A stretch of DNA of 23,571 nt from Desulfobacteraceae bacterium (GCA_003354055.1 PIVQ01000035.1:1-23571); one strand, 5' to 3'. Counted from the first letter of the stretch, positions 16,801-23,571 are shown. Program-made: numbers and translations. Notes: generated from the letters alone by a model not told the origin.

Positions 16801-17233
16801 GGCCATGTTTGAAGCAGAAGGAATCAGATGGCAGGTATCCAACCTTCAATTCTACCTTGGTGTCTGTGCATACAAATCCAATGATATAGAAACCGCCCTG
16901 AGCTGGCTGAACCAGTCCGTGGCAACTGCAAGGCAAAACGATGAAATCGACTTTCAAGGTAAGGCGATGATATGGCTGGGAAGGATCATGGGCAAGGCTG
17001 TGGATGCTGATTTTTCAGATGCAAAGCAGCACATCCAAGATGGTCTCAAAATCCTGAACAGACTTAAGATAAAACCGGAAATTGCCATGGCCCATCTTTT
17101 TTTAGGAGAGCTTTATGCCGGAGCCGGCCAAACTAAGAAGACCGGCTCCGACCTTAAAAAAGCAGAATCCCTGTTTTCTGGCATGGGCATGGAATACTGG
17201 CTTCTTACAACCCGGAATATTCTGAATTCATAA
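13853..17233 (+). CDS. Zinc-ribbon / class III nucleotidyl cyclase / AAA-like ATPase / TPR signalling protein
   Basis: A 1126-residue multidomain protein. Two zinc ribbons come first (C3-C6, C17-C20; C28-C31, C42-C45). The class III cyclase domain (about 90-270) has the metal aspartates D98 in FFCDVSGFT and D142 in QFTGDGVMALFGAP, and the transition-state pair N219/R223 in GDTTNLAARME, so it looks catalytically complete. The usual adenine-selecting Lys is an Asn (N137), so the product (cAMP or cGMP) is uncertain. A STAND-like ATPase follows, with Walker A GEAGIGKS (319-326) and Walker B LVMVVDDIQW (442-451). A long helical, TPR-like tail runs from about 690 to the end. No membrane segment is seen. 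GGGAG precedes the ATG. It is followed by a sigma-54 activator, suggesting a sensory partnership. Confidence 0.9.
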   Translation: MKCFKCQSDNREGVKFCEECGTGIAVECPACRSRIPRGKKFCGECGQRLAAEETTHAISGIDYNRPDSYTPKFMAEKILTTRSSLEGERKLVTVFFCDVSGFTSISEQLDPEAVHQIMDGCFKILMEEIHRFEGTINQFTGDGVMALFGAPLAHEDHAQRACSAALSVQAALADYGKQILTEFNMDFRMRIGLNSGPVVVGAIGDDLRMDYTAVGDTTNLAARMESMADPGGVLLSESTHRQVRTYFECESLGEVEVKGKKEPQKIFKLIRTSGIQSRLAASQAKGFINYIGRKQEMAALEKAFDKVRAGSGQVVGIVGEAGIGKSRFIFEMHNRLDVQTRILETRCLQYKSNIPFVPIREFFSSCFDIGKGESEKEIDDKLIAGVTGLDPDLLPSVPAFRHFLSIRAGDDQWETLEPREKREKIFESLRNLFIRISQDRPLVMVVDDIQWLDKTSEDFLGYFIDWISNTPVLLLLLYRQEYEHYWGDKPFYNQISIPPLSCDESREFICAILDTDKLSAELESFIFTRTSGNPLFIEELANTLIEDKTIVKEKGLWQLKNHTALLHVPETLQGIIAGRMDRLGDNTKTTIQMASVIGRSFGFTLLQRLTGMDDAIKTYLLKLRNLEFINEKTLFPELAYIFKNMITREVAYNSLLINHRKEIHGHIGQAIEEMYPDQIEAFYEILAFHFSKSDSHDRAIHYLKASGDKAIQNHAAFEAFEFYKKALTCLQQYRNGQETDTPSDKTELSILHAMISPMIILNFPGRSMGILEQGVAMSKRLNDQKSLIRFYSNTGYLHSVRGQHKQGIRFADKAFKQAVEIADLTAMAQTSPDLCVAHSVAGHYAKVIDITTIMIHAIRKAGREKDNFSGPAIVYPTFYAMSGYSMAMLGKFDQGIANCRYALEETKETKNLFTKSLCRNFTGMTHVLRGDWAKAKSDLSRLLKDLAQIKFIQIQAIAKGGLGLTLAYVGEPEKGSVLAQEGLAMFEAEGIRWQVSNLQFYLGVCAYKSNDIETALSWLNQSVATARQNDEIDFQGKAMIWLGRIMGKAVDADFSDAKQHIQDGLKILNRLKIKPEIAMAHLFLGELYAGAGQTKKTGSDLKKAESLFSGMGMEYWLLTTRNILNS

Positions 17234-17245
17234 GGAGCGAACTGC

Positions 17246-18661
17246 ATGGACCTGACCGGATTGGATGCCACACTTTTAGAAACAGCGCTGGATAACATCA
17301 ACACCTCCATCTGTATTGTGGATGAGAACTGTATTGTCAAATTCTGGAATGCGGAAGCAGTCCGATTCTATAAAATATCCGCCCGGGAGATCGTAGGAAA
17401 GCCTGTTACGGAGTTCTTCCCCAAGGCCCTGATTCCCAAGGTAATTCAGGAACAGAAAGCCTATGAGGATGTATATAACAATCCCAAGGAAGGCTACTAT
17501 ATCGTTATCAGTGCCGTTCCCCTTTATGACGGGCTAAACAGGATGATCGGTGGTATCAGTATTGACAAGGACATCACCGATTATATCAACACCCAGGCCC
17601 TGCTTGAAAAAACCTCCGACAACATCAAGCTTCTTGAGGAACAGATCAATGCCATCAACCAGAGCCAATACTCATTTTCCGGCATCATCGGGCAAACCCC
17701 GGCCTTTTTGGAAGCGGTTCAACTATGCCGCGACGTATCGGACTCAACCATCAGCGTCCTGCTGCTCGGAGAAAGCGGTACGGGCAAAGAGGTGATTGCC
17801 AGGGGGATCCATGCGGAGAGCAAACGAAAAGGTCCCTTTATCCCCATCAACTGCAGTGCCATCCCGGCCAGCCTATTTGAAAGTGAACTATTCGGCTATG
17901 AAGGCGGGGCATTTACCGGTGCCCAGCGAAAGGGGAAAATCGGCAAAATAGAGGCGGCCGACAAGGGCACCCTGTTTCTGGATGAGATCGGTGACCTCCC
18001 CCTGGAAATGCAGCCAAAGCTGCTCAGGGTCCTGGAGGCAAATCAACTCAGCCGCCTGGGCTCCGACAAGGACATAGAGGTGGATGTCAGAATCATTGCC
18101 GCCACAAACCTTGATCTTAAGCAAAAGGTGGATGAAGGCACATTCAGGCAGGATTTATTCTACCGCCTGAATTCCATCATGGTAGACCTGCCCGCCTTAA
18201 GGGAACGCAAAGAGGATATCCCGGTTTTTATCCACCACTTCCTTGAAACCTATTGCATGGCATACGGCGTGAATATCCCCGAGATTCCGAATGAAGTTCT
18301 CAGGGTTCTTCAAACCTATGAATGGGAGGGCAATATAAGAGAGCTGAAAAACGTCATGGAACGAGTTGTCATTCTGCATAAAAAAAAGGACGCCCCGGAA
18401 ATGGATGTCCGTATTCTGCCTGAATACATTGTGAAACGATCCGGGATTTCCCTGCCGCGGGATTTGGAAGACGATAATAACCTGGATCTGACGGCCACCC
18501 TTCAGGAGGTCGAAAAACGCACCATCCTCAAAGCCCTGGAAAAGGCCGGGGGAAATATAGGAAAGGCCACTGCCCTGCTCAATATTCCCAGAACCTCTCT
18601 GTATTACAAACTCAAGAAACACGGAATCGTGGTGGAGAGAATCGTTTCTGATAACTCCTGA
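17246..18661 (+). CDS. Sigma-54-dependent activator with PAS sensor domain
   Basis: A 471-residue enhancer-binding protein. A PAS domain (about 14-113) serves as sensor, followed by a helical linker (115-140). The AAA+ domain (about 144-380) has Walker A GESGTGKE (175-182), the sigma-54 loop GAFTGA (221-226) and Walker B GTLFLDEIGDLP (241-252). A Fis-type helix-turn-helix lies at about 425-460 (GNIGKATALLNIPRTSLYYK). It has no response-regulator receiver domain, so its signal is probably a small molecule or a partner protein. The ribosome site TAAGGAG (17231-17237) contains the stop codon of the preceding cyclase gene, so the two are tightly coupled. Likely target: the sigma-54 promoter at 18861. 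Confidence 0.96.
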   Translation: MDLTGLDATLLETALDNINTSICIVDENCIVKFWNAEAVRFYKISAREIVGKPVTEFFPKALIPKVIQEQKAYEDVYNNPKEGYYIVISAVPLYDGLNRMIGGISIDKDITDYINTQALLEKTSDNIKLLEEQINAINQSQYSFSGIIGQTPAFLEAVQLCRDVSDSTISVLLLGESGTGKEVIARGIHAESKRKGPFIPINCSAIPASLFESELFGYEGGAFTGAQRKGKIGKIEAADKGTLFLDEIGDLPLEMQPKLLRVLEANQLSRLGSDKDIEVDVRIIAATNLDLKQKVDEGTFRQDLFYRLNSIMVDLPALRERKEDIPVFIHHFLETYCMAYGVNIPEIPNEVLRVLQTYEWEGNIRELKNVMERVVILHKKKDAPEMDVRILPEYIVKRSGISLPRDLEDDNNLDLTATLQEVEKRTILKALEKAGGNIGKATALLNIPRTSLYYKLKKHGIVVERIVSDNS

Positions 18662-18696
18662 TATAGAATTGCAGGAAGAATCCGGAATTCACGAAC

Positions 18697-18712
18697 TGTC
18701 CGATTTTAGACA
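18697..18712 (+). promoter_or_regulatory. Putative activator-binding site (UAS) 1
   Basis: TGTCCGATTTTAGACA has the form TGT-N10-ACA with a TGTC/GACA dyad, like NifA-type enhancer sites. Its 16-base core GTCCGATTTTAGACAA is repeated exactly 51 bases downstream. It lies about 180 bases before the predicted sigma-54 transcription start, a usual distance for an enhancer. The sigma-54 activator encoded just upstream is the natural binder. Confidence 0.75.
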
Positions 18713-18747
18713 AACGTTTAAAAACAGATTGCTTATTTACACAAAAC

Positions 18748-18763
18748 CGTCCGATTTTAGACA
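18748..18763 (+). promoter_or_regulatory. Putative activator-binding site (UAS) 2
   Basis: CGTCCGATTTTAGACA repeats site 1 with one change at its first base. The 51-base start-to-start distance is close to five helical turns, so both sites face the same side of the DNA. It is centred about 131 bases before the predicted start. No further copy was seen elsewhere in the window. Confidence 0.75.
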
Positions 18764-18860
18764 ACCCCCTTTTCAATCATAGACTGCATTTATTCTCCAT
18801 ACGAAGAAAATCGCCTTACTTTTCAGACTGTTACAATTCACACATCATTTCACCACACCC

Positions 18861-18876
18861 TGGCACAATGATTGCC
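18861..18876 (+). promoter_or_regulatory. Sigma-54 (-24/-12) promoter of the proline racemase family gene
   Basis: TGGCACAATGATTGCC carries GG (18862-18863) and GC (18874-18875) exactly 10 bases apart, and matches TGGCAC-N5-TTGC fully. Transcription should begin near 18887, leaving a leader of about 40 bases before the ATG at 18928. Confidence 0.9.
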
Positions 18877-18927
18877 ATTAACTCCTTATAATTGGAAATA
18901 ACGATTTATCCTTAGAAGGAGACTGCC

Positions 18928-19929
18928 ATGCACCCCTATATCAATTATATCACCACAACCGATGCCCATGTATCAGGAGAACCCATAAGGGTCATTACAT
19001 CCGATACCCTGGACCTTCAAGGCAGCACCATTGTTGAAAAGCGGGATTATTTTTCCCGGCATCTGGATTATCTGAGGCAGGCATTGATTCTTGAGCCCAG
19101 GGGCCATGAAAACATGTTCGGGGCAGTGGCCTGCAGCCCCCAGACCCAGGAGGGGGATCTCGGGTTATTCTTCATGGATACCAAGGGATATCTGAACATG
19201 TGCGGCCACGGCACCATCGGCAGTGTGACCATTCTCCTGGAAAAGGGAATCATAACGCCTGAAAAAAACTTTCTGATGATTGAAACCCCTTCCGGCCTGA
19301 TCCGGGCTGAATTTGAGATGGCGGATAAAAAGGTTACCCAGGTATCCTTTAAAAATGTCCCCGCCTTTGTCTATGAAACGGATATCGATATTCATACCCC
19401 GAGATTCGGCAACCTCAAGGCGGATGTTGTGTTTTCAGGTAATTTTTTCATCATGATCGACAGCAGCCAGCTTCCCTGTGAACTGACAAGCGAAAACCTG
19501 AGTGCCCTGATCCCAGAAGCCATGGCAATCAAAGAACGATTAAACCGAAAATTAGAAGTCTGCCACCCCAAAGAACCCCACATATCAGGAATGGATCTGG
19601 TCCAGTTCTACAACCAGCCCCGGAACGGACCCTTTCAAAACTGTGTGATCTTCGGGCAGAGCCAGGTAGACCGCTCCCCCTGCGGAACCGGTTTAAGCGG
19701 ATTGCTCGCCTTGATGGCACACAAAGGCCTGCTCGTACCGGGACAGGAAATTGTCTGTGAAAGTATCCTGGGTACCTCCTTAAAAGGAAAGATTTCCAAA
19801 CGAACCCGTGTGAACCACTATGAAGCCGTCATACCCGAGATCACCGGAACCGGCTTTATCACCGGCACCCATGAGTTTGTCCTGAACCAGGAGGATCCGT
19901 TCAGGCAGGGGTTTACCATGCATGCATAA
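18928..19929 (+). CDS. Proline racemase family protein (probable proline racemase)
   Basis: A 333-residue cytoplasmic enzyme of the proline racemase / hydroxyproline epimerase family. Both catalytic cysteines are present: C92 in MCGHGTIG and C252 in DRSPCGTG. This excludes the trans-3-hydroxyproline dehydratase type, where the second is Thr. The residues before the second site, CVIFGQSQVDRSPCG, have Phe (F242) where proline racemases carry a phenylalanine, rather than the CPG-type sequence I associate with 4-hydroxyproline epimerases; this favours proline. After CGTG the usual T-S-A-K is replaced by L-S-G-L, an oddity that could alter the pocket. AAGGAG lies 6 bases before the ATG. It is driven by a sigma-54 promoter and followed by proline dehydrogenase. 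Confidence 0.88.
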   Translation: MHPYINYITTTDAHVSGEPIRVITSDTLDLQGSTIVEKRDYFSRHLDYLRQALILEPRGHENMFGAVACSPQTQEGDLGLFFMDTKGYLNMCGHGTIGSVTILLEKGIITPEKNFLMIETPSGLIRAEFEMADKKVTQVSFKNVPAFVYETDIDIHTPRFGNLKADVVFSGNFFIMIDSSQLPCELTSENLSALIPEAMAIKERLNRKLEVCHPKEPHISGMDLVQFYNQPRNGPFQNCVIFGQSQVDRSPCGTGLSGLLALMAHKGLLVPGQEIVCESILGTSLKGKISKRTRVNHYEAVIPEITGTGFITGTHEFVLNQEDPFRQGFTMHA

Positions 19930-20021
19930 TTCCACTTGATAAACCGGACAACCGACCCCATCTTATATGTATTACAGGGGCTCCGGAAAAATTTACAAAC
20001 ACCAGCCTTGCGTGATACGGG

Positions 20022-20033
20022 ACAGCCGGCTGT
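20022..20033. repeat. 12-bp perfect palindrome ACAGCCGGCTGT
   Basis: ACAGCCGGCTGT reads the same on both strands. It lies in the 240-base gap between the racemase and proline dehydrogenase genes, about 54 bases before the -35 box of the dehydrogenase promoter. It could be an activator site or part of a weak hairpin. No T run follows, so it is not an intrinsic terminator. Confidence 0.5.
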
Positions 20034-20086
20034 AACTGCCCATAATTAAAAAGCGAATACAACATCCGGATAAGAAAATTTTACCC

Positions 20087-20115
20087 TTGACAATCCTTCA
20101 AAAGGGGATCATATT
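20087..20115 (+). promoter_or_regulatory. Sigma-70-type promoter of proline dehydrogenase
   Basis: A perfect -35 box TTGACA (20087-20092) and CATATT (20110-20115) are separated by 17 bases. The start would lie near 20122, 48 bases before the ATG. No GG-N10-GC sigma-54 motif is seen in this gap, so the dehydrogenase seems to have its own housekeeping promoter in addition to any read-through. Confidence 0.7.
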
Positions 20116-20128
20116 TTAACACAATGCC

Positions 20129-20143
20129 AATGGTTTAACCATT
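20129..20143. promoter_or_regulatory. Putative operator palindrome
   Basis: AATGGTT and AACCATT (20129-20135 and 20137-20143) form a perfect 7-bp inverted repeat around a single T. It lies just after the predicted transcription start of proline dehydrogenase, a position where a bound repressor would block elongation. The binding protein is unknown; the MocR regulator is one candidate. Confidence 0.5.
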
Positions 20144-20169
20144 ACACAAAATATTGTCAGGAGCACATC

Positions 20170-21081
20170 ATGCTAAATAAAATAATCAGTCAGACCCTTC
20201 CCTACTTCCCACAAAAATTCATCTGGCAGTTCTCAAAAGCCTATATTGCCGGCCAAAGCACCCAGGAGGCCATTGACGCCTCCAAAGCCCTGAACCGGGA
20301 AAGAACAATGGTCACCCTGGACATCCTGGGAGAATTCATAGAAAACATGAACCAGGCCCGGGCCAACCGCGATGAATACCTGGACCTCATCCGCACCGTT
20401 GAACAGACGGATGTCATGGGCAACTACTCCCTCAAGCCCACCATGTTCGGCCTTCTCCTGGACAAGGAGACCTGTTTTGACTATATCCGGGATCTTGTGG
20501 TAGAAGCCGTAAAATATGGCAATTTTATCCGCATTGACATGGAAAACTCCCCCTGCGTAGATGACTCAATAGATATATTCAGACGCTTGAAAAAGGAATT
20601 CCCTAAAAATGTCGGACTTGTACTCCAGGCCTATTTGAAAAGGACCCTGCCCGACCTTAAAGACATGCTGGATCTTCGGTCCGATGAGGCCCCCTTAAAT
20701 TTCAGGCTTTGCAAAGGCATATACGTGGAATCCTCTGCAATTGCCTACAAGGATTACCACGAGATCAACGAGCACTATCTGGAAGATCTTGAATTCATGT
20801 TCAAAAACGATATATACCCGGCCATTGCCACCCATGACAAACCCTTGATTCAGGGCGCTCTGGACCTCATCGTCAAGTACAAGGTCCCAAAAGACAAATA
20901 CGAATTCCAAATGCTTTACGGCGTCACCCCGAAACAGCGCCAGGCCCTTGTGAATGCAGGCCATCCGGTCCGGGTTTACGTCCCCTTTGGCGAGCATTGG
21001 TTCGGCTACTCCACCCGCCGCCTCAAGGAAAACCCGGGTATGGTCAGCCACATACTCAAAGCCATGCTGGGCAGAGGCTAA
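20170..21081 (+). CDS. Proline dehydrogenase (monofunctional, PutA/PRODH-like)
   Basis: A 303-residue FAD enzyme that oxidises L-proline to pyrroline-5-carboxylate and passes electrons to quinone. The length fits the short bacterial PRODH type. Family motifs appear in order: GNFIRIDMENS, RLCKGIYVESSAIAYKD, PAIATHDKPLI, FQMLYGV and the substrate-binding stretch FGYSTRRLKENPG with its arginine pair. No P5C dehydrogenase domain is fused, and none is seen in the window. AGGAG stands 6 bases before the ATG. It follows the racemase gene and, with it, would allow both D- and L-proline to be used. Confidence 0.94.
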   Translation: MLNKIISQTLPYFPQKFIWQFSKAYIAGQSTQEAIDASKALNRERTMVTLDILGEFIENMNQARANRDEYLDLIRTVEQTDVMGNYSLKPTMFGLLLDKETCFDYIRDLVVEAVKYGNFIRIDMENSPCVDDSIDIFRRLKKEFPKNVGLVLQAYLKRTLPDLKDMLDLRSDEAPLNFRLCKGIYVESSAIAYKDYHEINEHYLEDLEFMFKNDIYPAIATHDKPLIQGALDLIVKYKVPKDKYEFQMLYGVTPKQRQALVNAGHPVRVYVPFGEHWFGYSTRRLKENPGMVSHILKAMLGRG

Positions 21082-21084
21082 CCG

Positions 21085-21104
21085 GCCTTTTTTTAGAAAA
21101 AGGC
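21085..21104 (+). terminator. Possible hairpin terminator after proline dehydrogenase
   Basis: GCCTTTTT (21085-21092) and AAAAAGGC (21097-21104) pair perfectly around TTAG, 3 bases after the stop codon. The stem is AT-rich and has no T run after it on the + strand, so it would be weak as an intrinsic terminator. The rest of the 136-base gap to the polymerase gene shows nothing clear, and no LexA-like box was recognised. Confidence 0.4.
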
Positions 21105-21217
21105 GTATCAACCGCCGGGCCGGATGGGATGTCCTGACCTACCCGGCCTACGAACCGTTTCAGTTTAATCACGACCAAAATTTGTTTTTTCCCTGATGAA
21201 TTGATATTGATGCCATT

Positions 21218-23571
21218 ATGGAGGGATACATACTTACACGGGAACATTTGGAGAACCGGGGACGGCATCTTCTGCGATACACAGGCGTCGGTGATCAGGG
21301 CCCCTTTGAAATCATCATCACCCGGGACCGTCCCCTGTTTTTCATCGAACGCAGCTCCGGGATGCCGGGCCATATCCCCTTTCAGGAACGCCGGAGTGTC
21401 GATTTGACCTCTTTTGAAGGGACACCCGTGGATGCCCTGTATTTCAAAACCCAGACCCAATTGTACAGGGCCCGCAAGCTATTGCGGGACACGGAAATCT
21501 TAACCTTTGAGACAGATATCCTTCCCCAGGACCGCTTCCTGATGGAACGGTTTATCCATGGTAATGTTAAGATTAAAGGTGCCTGTCAAAACCGGGCAGG
21601 TCTGCTTCGTTTTACGGATCCTGTCCTTTCTCCGACCGATTGCCAGCCCCGATTTTCAGTTCTTTCACTGGATATCGAAACCGGACAAAAGGGTGAGTTG
21701 TACTCCATTGCCTGCCATTTTGAAGGCCGACAAAAACCGGATCAGTCCCAAACCGCCCCCTTGGGGATTGTCCTTATGCAGGACAGTACGGCTCAAGAAT
21801 CCGGTTCGCCAAGCCATAACTTACCTGTGGATATCGGGGTGGCAGGTATTGACCCGTCACCTTTAACCGATACAGGATGGATGATCCGCCTGCCCGAAGA
21901 AAAGGATCTGCTCAAAAGCTTTCTTGAGATCATAAACACTCTGGACCCGGATATTATCATCGGCTGGCATGTGATCGGGTTTGACCTGATGTTCCTTGAA
22001 AAGAAATACAAGGAGCATGGGATCCCATTTACCCTGGGGCGAAACCGGCACAGGCCAGAGCTTCGGGAAATCAGAAAAGGAGCGTTCAGTGTAGATATCA
22101 GTGGAAGGATTGTCATCGACGGCCCCCCGTCGCTGAGGGCTGCCTTTTACTCCTTTGAAAATTTTCGCCTGGAAACCGTGGCATCGGAATTATTGGGCAA
22201 AGGCAAAGACATCGGCCACAATGAGGACAAGGTCGCGGAAATAGAGCGCCGGTTCAGGGAAGACAAAAAAGGCCTGGCCCGGTATAACCTGCTGGACTGC
22301 ACCCTGGTATGGGAGATTTTCAAAAAGACCGGTCTGATTGACCTGACCTGGAAACGGGCCCAGCTCAGCGGCCTGACCATGGACCGGGTGGGCCGGTCTG
22401 TCGCTGCCTTTGATTATTTCATGCTGCCCAGAATCCATCGGAACGGCCTTGTGGCACCCAGCATCAGGGATATTAAAGATATCGGCCATGCGCCCGGCGG
22501 ATGGGTGTTTACCAAATCACCGGGATTCTTTGAACAGATTGCGGTGTTTGATTTTAAAAGCCTTTACCCCTCCATAATCCGGACCTTTAAAATCGATCCC
22601 CTATCCAGGCTTAACGCCCATGTCAGCCCCTTAAGCACGCCGATTGACACCACTTTTTCACGAGACATCCATGTACTGCCAGAATTCATCACAACGCTCA
22701 TGGACAGCCGGGACAGGGCAAAAAAAGAAAATGACACCCACCTGTCCCAGGCCGTCAAAATTCTGATGAACAGCTTCTACGGCGTCATGGGAACCACCAA
22801 AAGCCGGTTTTACAACCCGGATTTATCCCGGTCCATCACCGGTACGGGTAGATGGCTGCTGAAGATCACCCGGGAACTTCTGGAAGATAACGGATACTCC
22901 GTCCTATACGGAGACACTGATTCCGTGTTTGTGCAACTAAAGCCATCTGAGTTTCAAAACAGCGAACAATCGACCATGCAGCTTGCCGACCGGATGAACA
23001 CCTATTTAACCCGAACCATAAAAGACAAATTCAACCTTGAGTCCCATCTGGAAATTGAATTTGAAAAACTGTTCACCCGTTTTTTTCTCCCGGCCCTGAG
23101 AGGCGGCGGAGAAAGCGCGAAAAAAAGATATGCAGGTCTCGTAAAAAAAGGCGACGCACAGGAACTTATGTTCACCGGCCTGGAGTTTGTCCGGTCCGAC
23201 TGGACCCTTTTTGCAAGACAGTTCCAGTATGATTTATTCCAGCGGGTCTTCCATGATCAGGAAGTGGCCCTGTGGATCCGGCAAAAAATCATGGATCTAA
23301 AAAAACATCGCCACGACCGGGACCTGGTTTATAAAAAACGGCTGACCAAACCCGCCGACGCCTATGTCAAGATGGTCCCTCCCCACGTAAAAGCCGCCCG
23401 TCTTCTAAAAAGCACGAATTCCAGACAAATTTCCTATGTCATGACCCTGAGGGGGCCTGTTCCAACAGAACTGCCCCATGACGATCTGGATTACAACCAC
23501 TATATCGAAAAACAGCTCAAACCCATCGCAGACGCCGTCCTCCTGTTCTTTGACCTGAGCGTCTCCGACAT
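21218..23571 (+). CDS. polB: DNA polymerase II (family B), C-terminus cut by window edge
   Basis: The frame is open for 784 codons to the edge. E. coli Pol II is 783 residues; by alignment only a short C-terminal tail is missing. Exonuclease motifs: DIE (D152, E154), GWHVIGFD (H251 stands where the usual Asn is; D256) and YNLLD (Y356, D360). Polymerase motifs: DFKSLYPS (D445), KILMNSFYGVMGT and YGDTDS (D566, D568). KKRYAG and YKKRLTKP are further Pol II-like stretches. ATG 21218 is the first start after an in-frame stop at 21197; no strong ribosome site is visible. It would act in repair or lesion bypass. Confidence 0.95.
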   Translation, partial: MEGYILTREHLENRGRHLLRYTGVGDQGPFEIIITRDRPLFFIERSSGMPGHIPFQERRSVDLTSFEGTPVDALYFKTQTQLYRARKLLRDTEILTFETDILPQDRFLMERFIHGNVKIKGACQNRAGLLRFTDPVLSPTDCQPRFSVLSLDIETGQKGELYSIACHFEGRQKPDQSQTAPLGIVLMQDSTAQESGSPSHNLPVDIGVAGIDPSPLTDTGWMIRLPEEKDLLKSFLEIINTLDPDIIIGWHVIGFDLMFLEKKYKEHGIPFTLGRNRHRPELREIRKGAFSVDISGRIVIDGPPSLRAAFYSFENFRLETVASELLGKGKDIGHNEDKVAEIERRFREDKKGLARYNLLDCTLVWEIFKKTGLIDLTWKRAQLSGLTMDRVGRSVAAFDYFMLPRIHRNGLVAPSIRDIKDIGHAPGGWVFTKSPGFFEQIAVFDFKSLYPSIIRTFKIDPLSRLNAHVSPLSTPIDTTFSRDIHVLPEFITTLMDSRDRAKKENDTHLSQAVKILMNSFYGVMGTTKSRFYNPDLSRSITGTGRWLLKITRELLEDNGYSVLYGDTDSVFVQLKPSEFQNSEQSTMQLADRMNTYLTRTIKDKFNLESHLEIEFEKLFTRFFLPALRGGGESAKKRYAGLVKKGDAQELMFTGLEFVRSDWTLFARQFQYDLFQRVFHDQEVALWIRQKIMDLKKHRHDRDLVYKKRLTKPADAYVKMVPPHVKAARLLKSTNSRQISYVMTLRGPVPTELPHDDLDYNHYIEKQLKPIADAVLLFFDLSVSD

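Noticed and set aside
19930..20169. A second sigma-54 promoter before proline dehydrogenase
   Set aside because: No GG-N10-GC with TGGCAC/TTGC flanks was found in this gap; a sigma-70 type promoter fits better.
21082..21217. LexA-type SOS box before DNA polymerase II
   Set aside because: No CTGT-N8-ACAG or GAAC-N4-GTTC type dyad was seen in the gap.

Overview
The window looks like chromosomal DNA of a sulfate-reducing Desulfobacterota bacterium, with a Desulfobacteraceae-type relative (Desulfobacter, Desulfobacula or Desulfotignum) as my best guess. This rests on protein style, moderate GC and gene mix (FtsK, RNase J, bacteriohemerythrin, DNA polymerase II, a sigma-54 activator), not on a marker gene. 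No phage, insertion sequence with transposase, or CRISPR array is visible. Coding density is high and no gene-free stretch exceeds 300 bases.

Layout. Bases 1-4658 run on the + strand: the end of an unidentified gene, a strong intrinsic terminator, folC, tRNA-Arg(CCG), a GT4 glycosyltransferase overlapping a SAM methyltransferase, and a ChaN-type lipoprotein. Bases 4659-5769 hold a bacteriohemerythrin (-), a 57-residue cysteine-rich protein (+), and two copies of a roughly 105-117 bp imperfectly palindromic repeat. Each repeat sits in a convergent gap and ends within a few bases of a stop codon. Bases 5770-12265 run on the - strand: a hotdog thioesterase, a methyltransferase, ftsK, RNase J, an unknown small protein and an EamA transporter. 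RNase J and ftsK overlap by 4 bases.

From 12372 to 21081 the + strand carries what looks like a regulated proline module. It starts with a MocR-type GntR/aminotransferase regulator divergent from the EamA transporter. Next comes a 1126-residue protein joining zinc ribbons, a class III nucleotidyl cyclase, a P-loop ATPase and a TPR-like tail. It is followed after 12 bases by a PAS/AAA+/Fis sigma-54 activator. Two 16-bp sites of the TGT-N10-ACA type and a textbook -24/-12 promoter then precede a proline racemase family gene. A proline dehydrogenase gene follows with its own sigma-70-like promoter and a palindromic putative operator. The simplest reading is that the activator drives the racemase, which supplies L-proline (from D-proline) to the dehydrogenase, while the cyclase/ATPase protein acts as a sensor. 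The cis sites are seen directly; the sensor link and the substrate are inference.

The window ends inside a family-B DNA polymerase II gene, missing only a short C-terminal tail.
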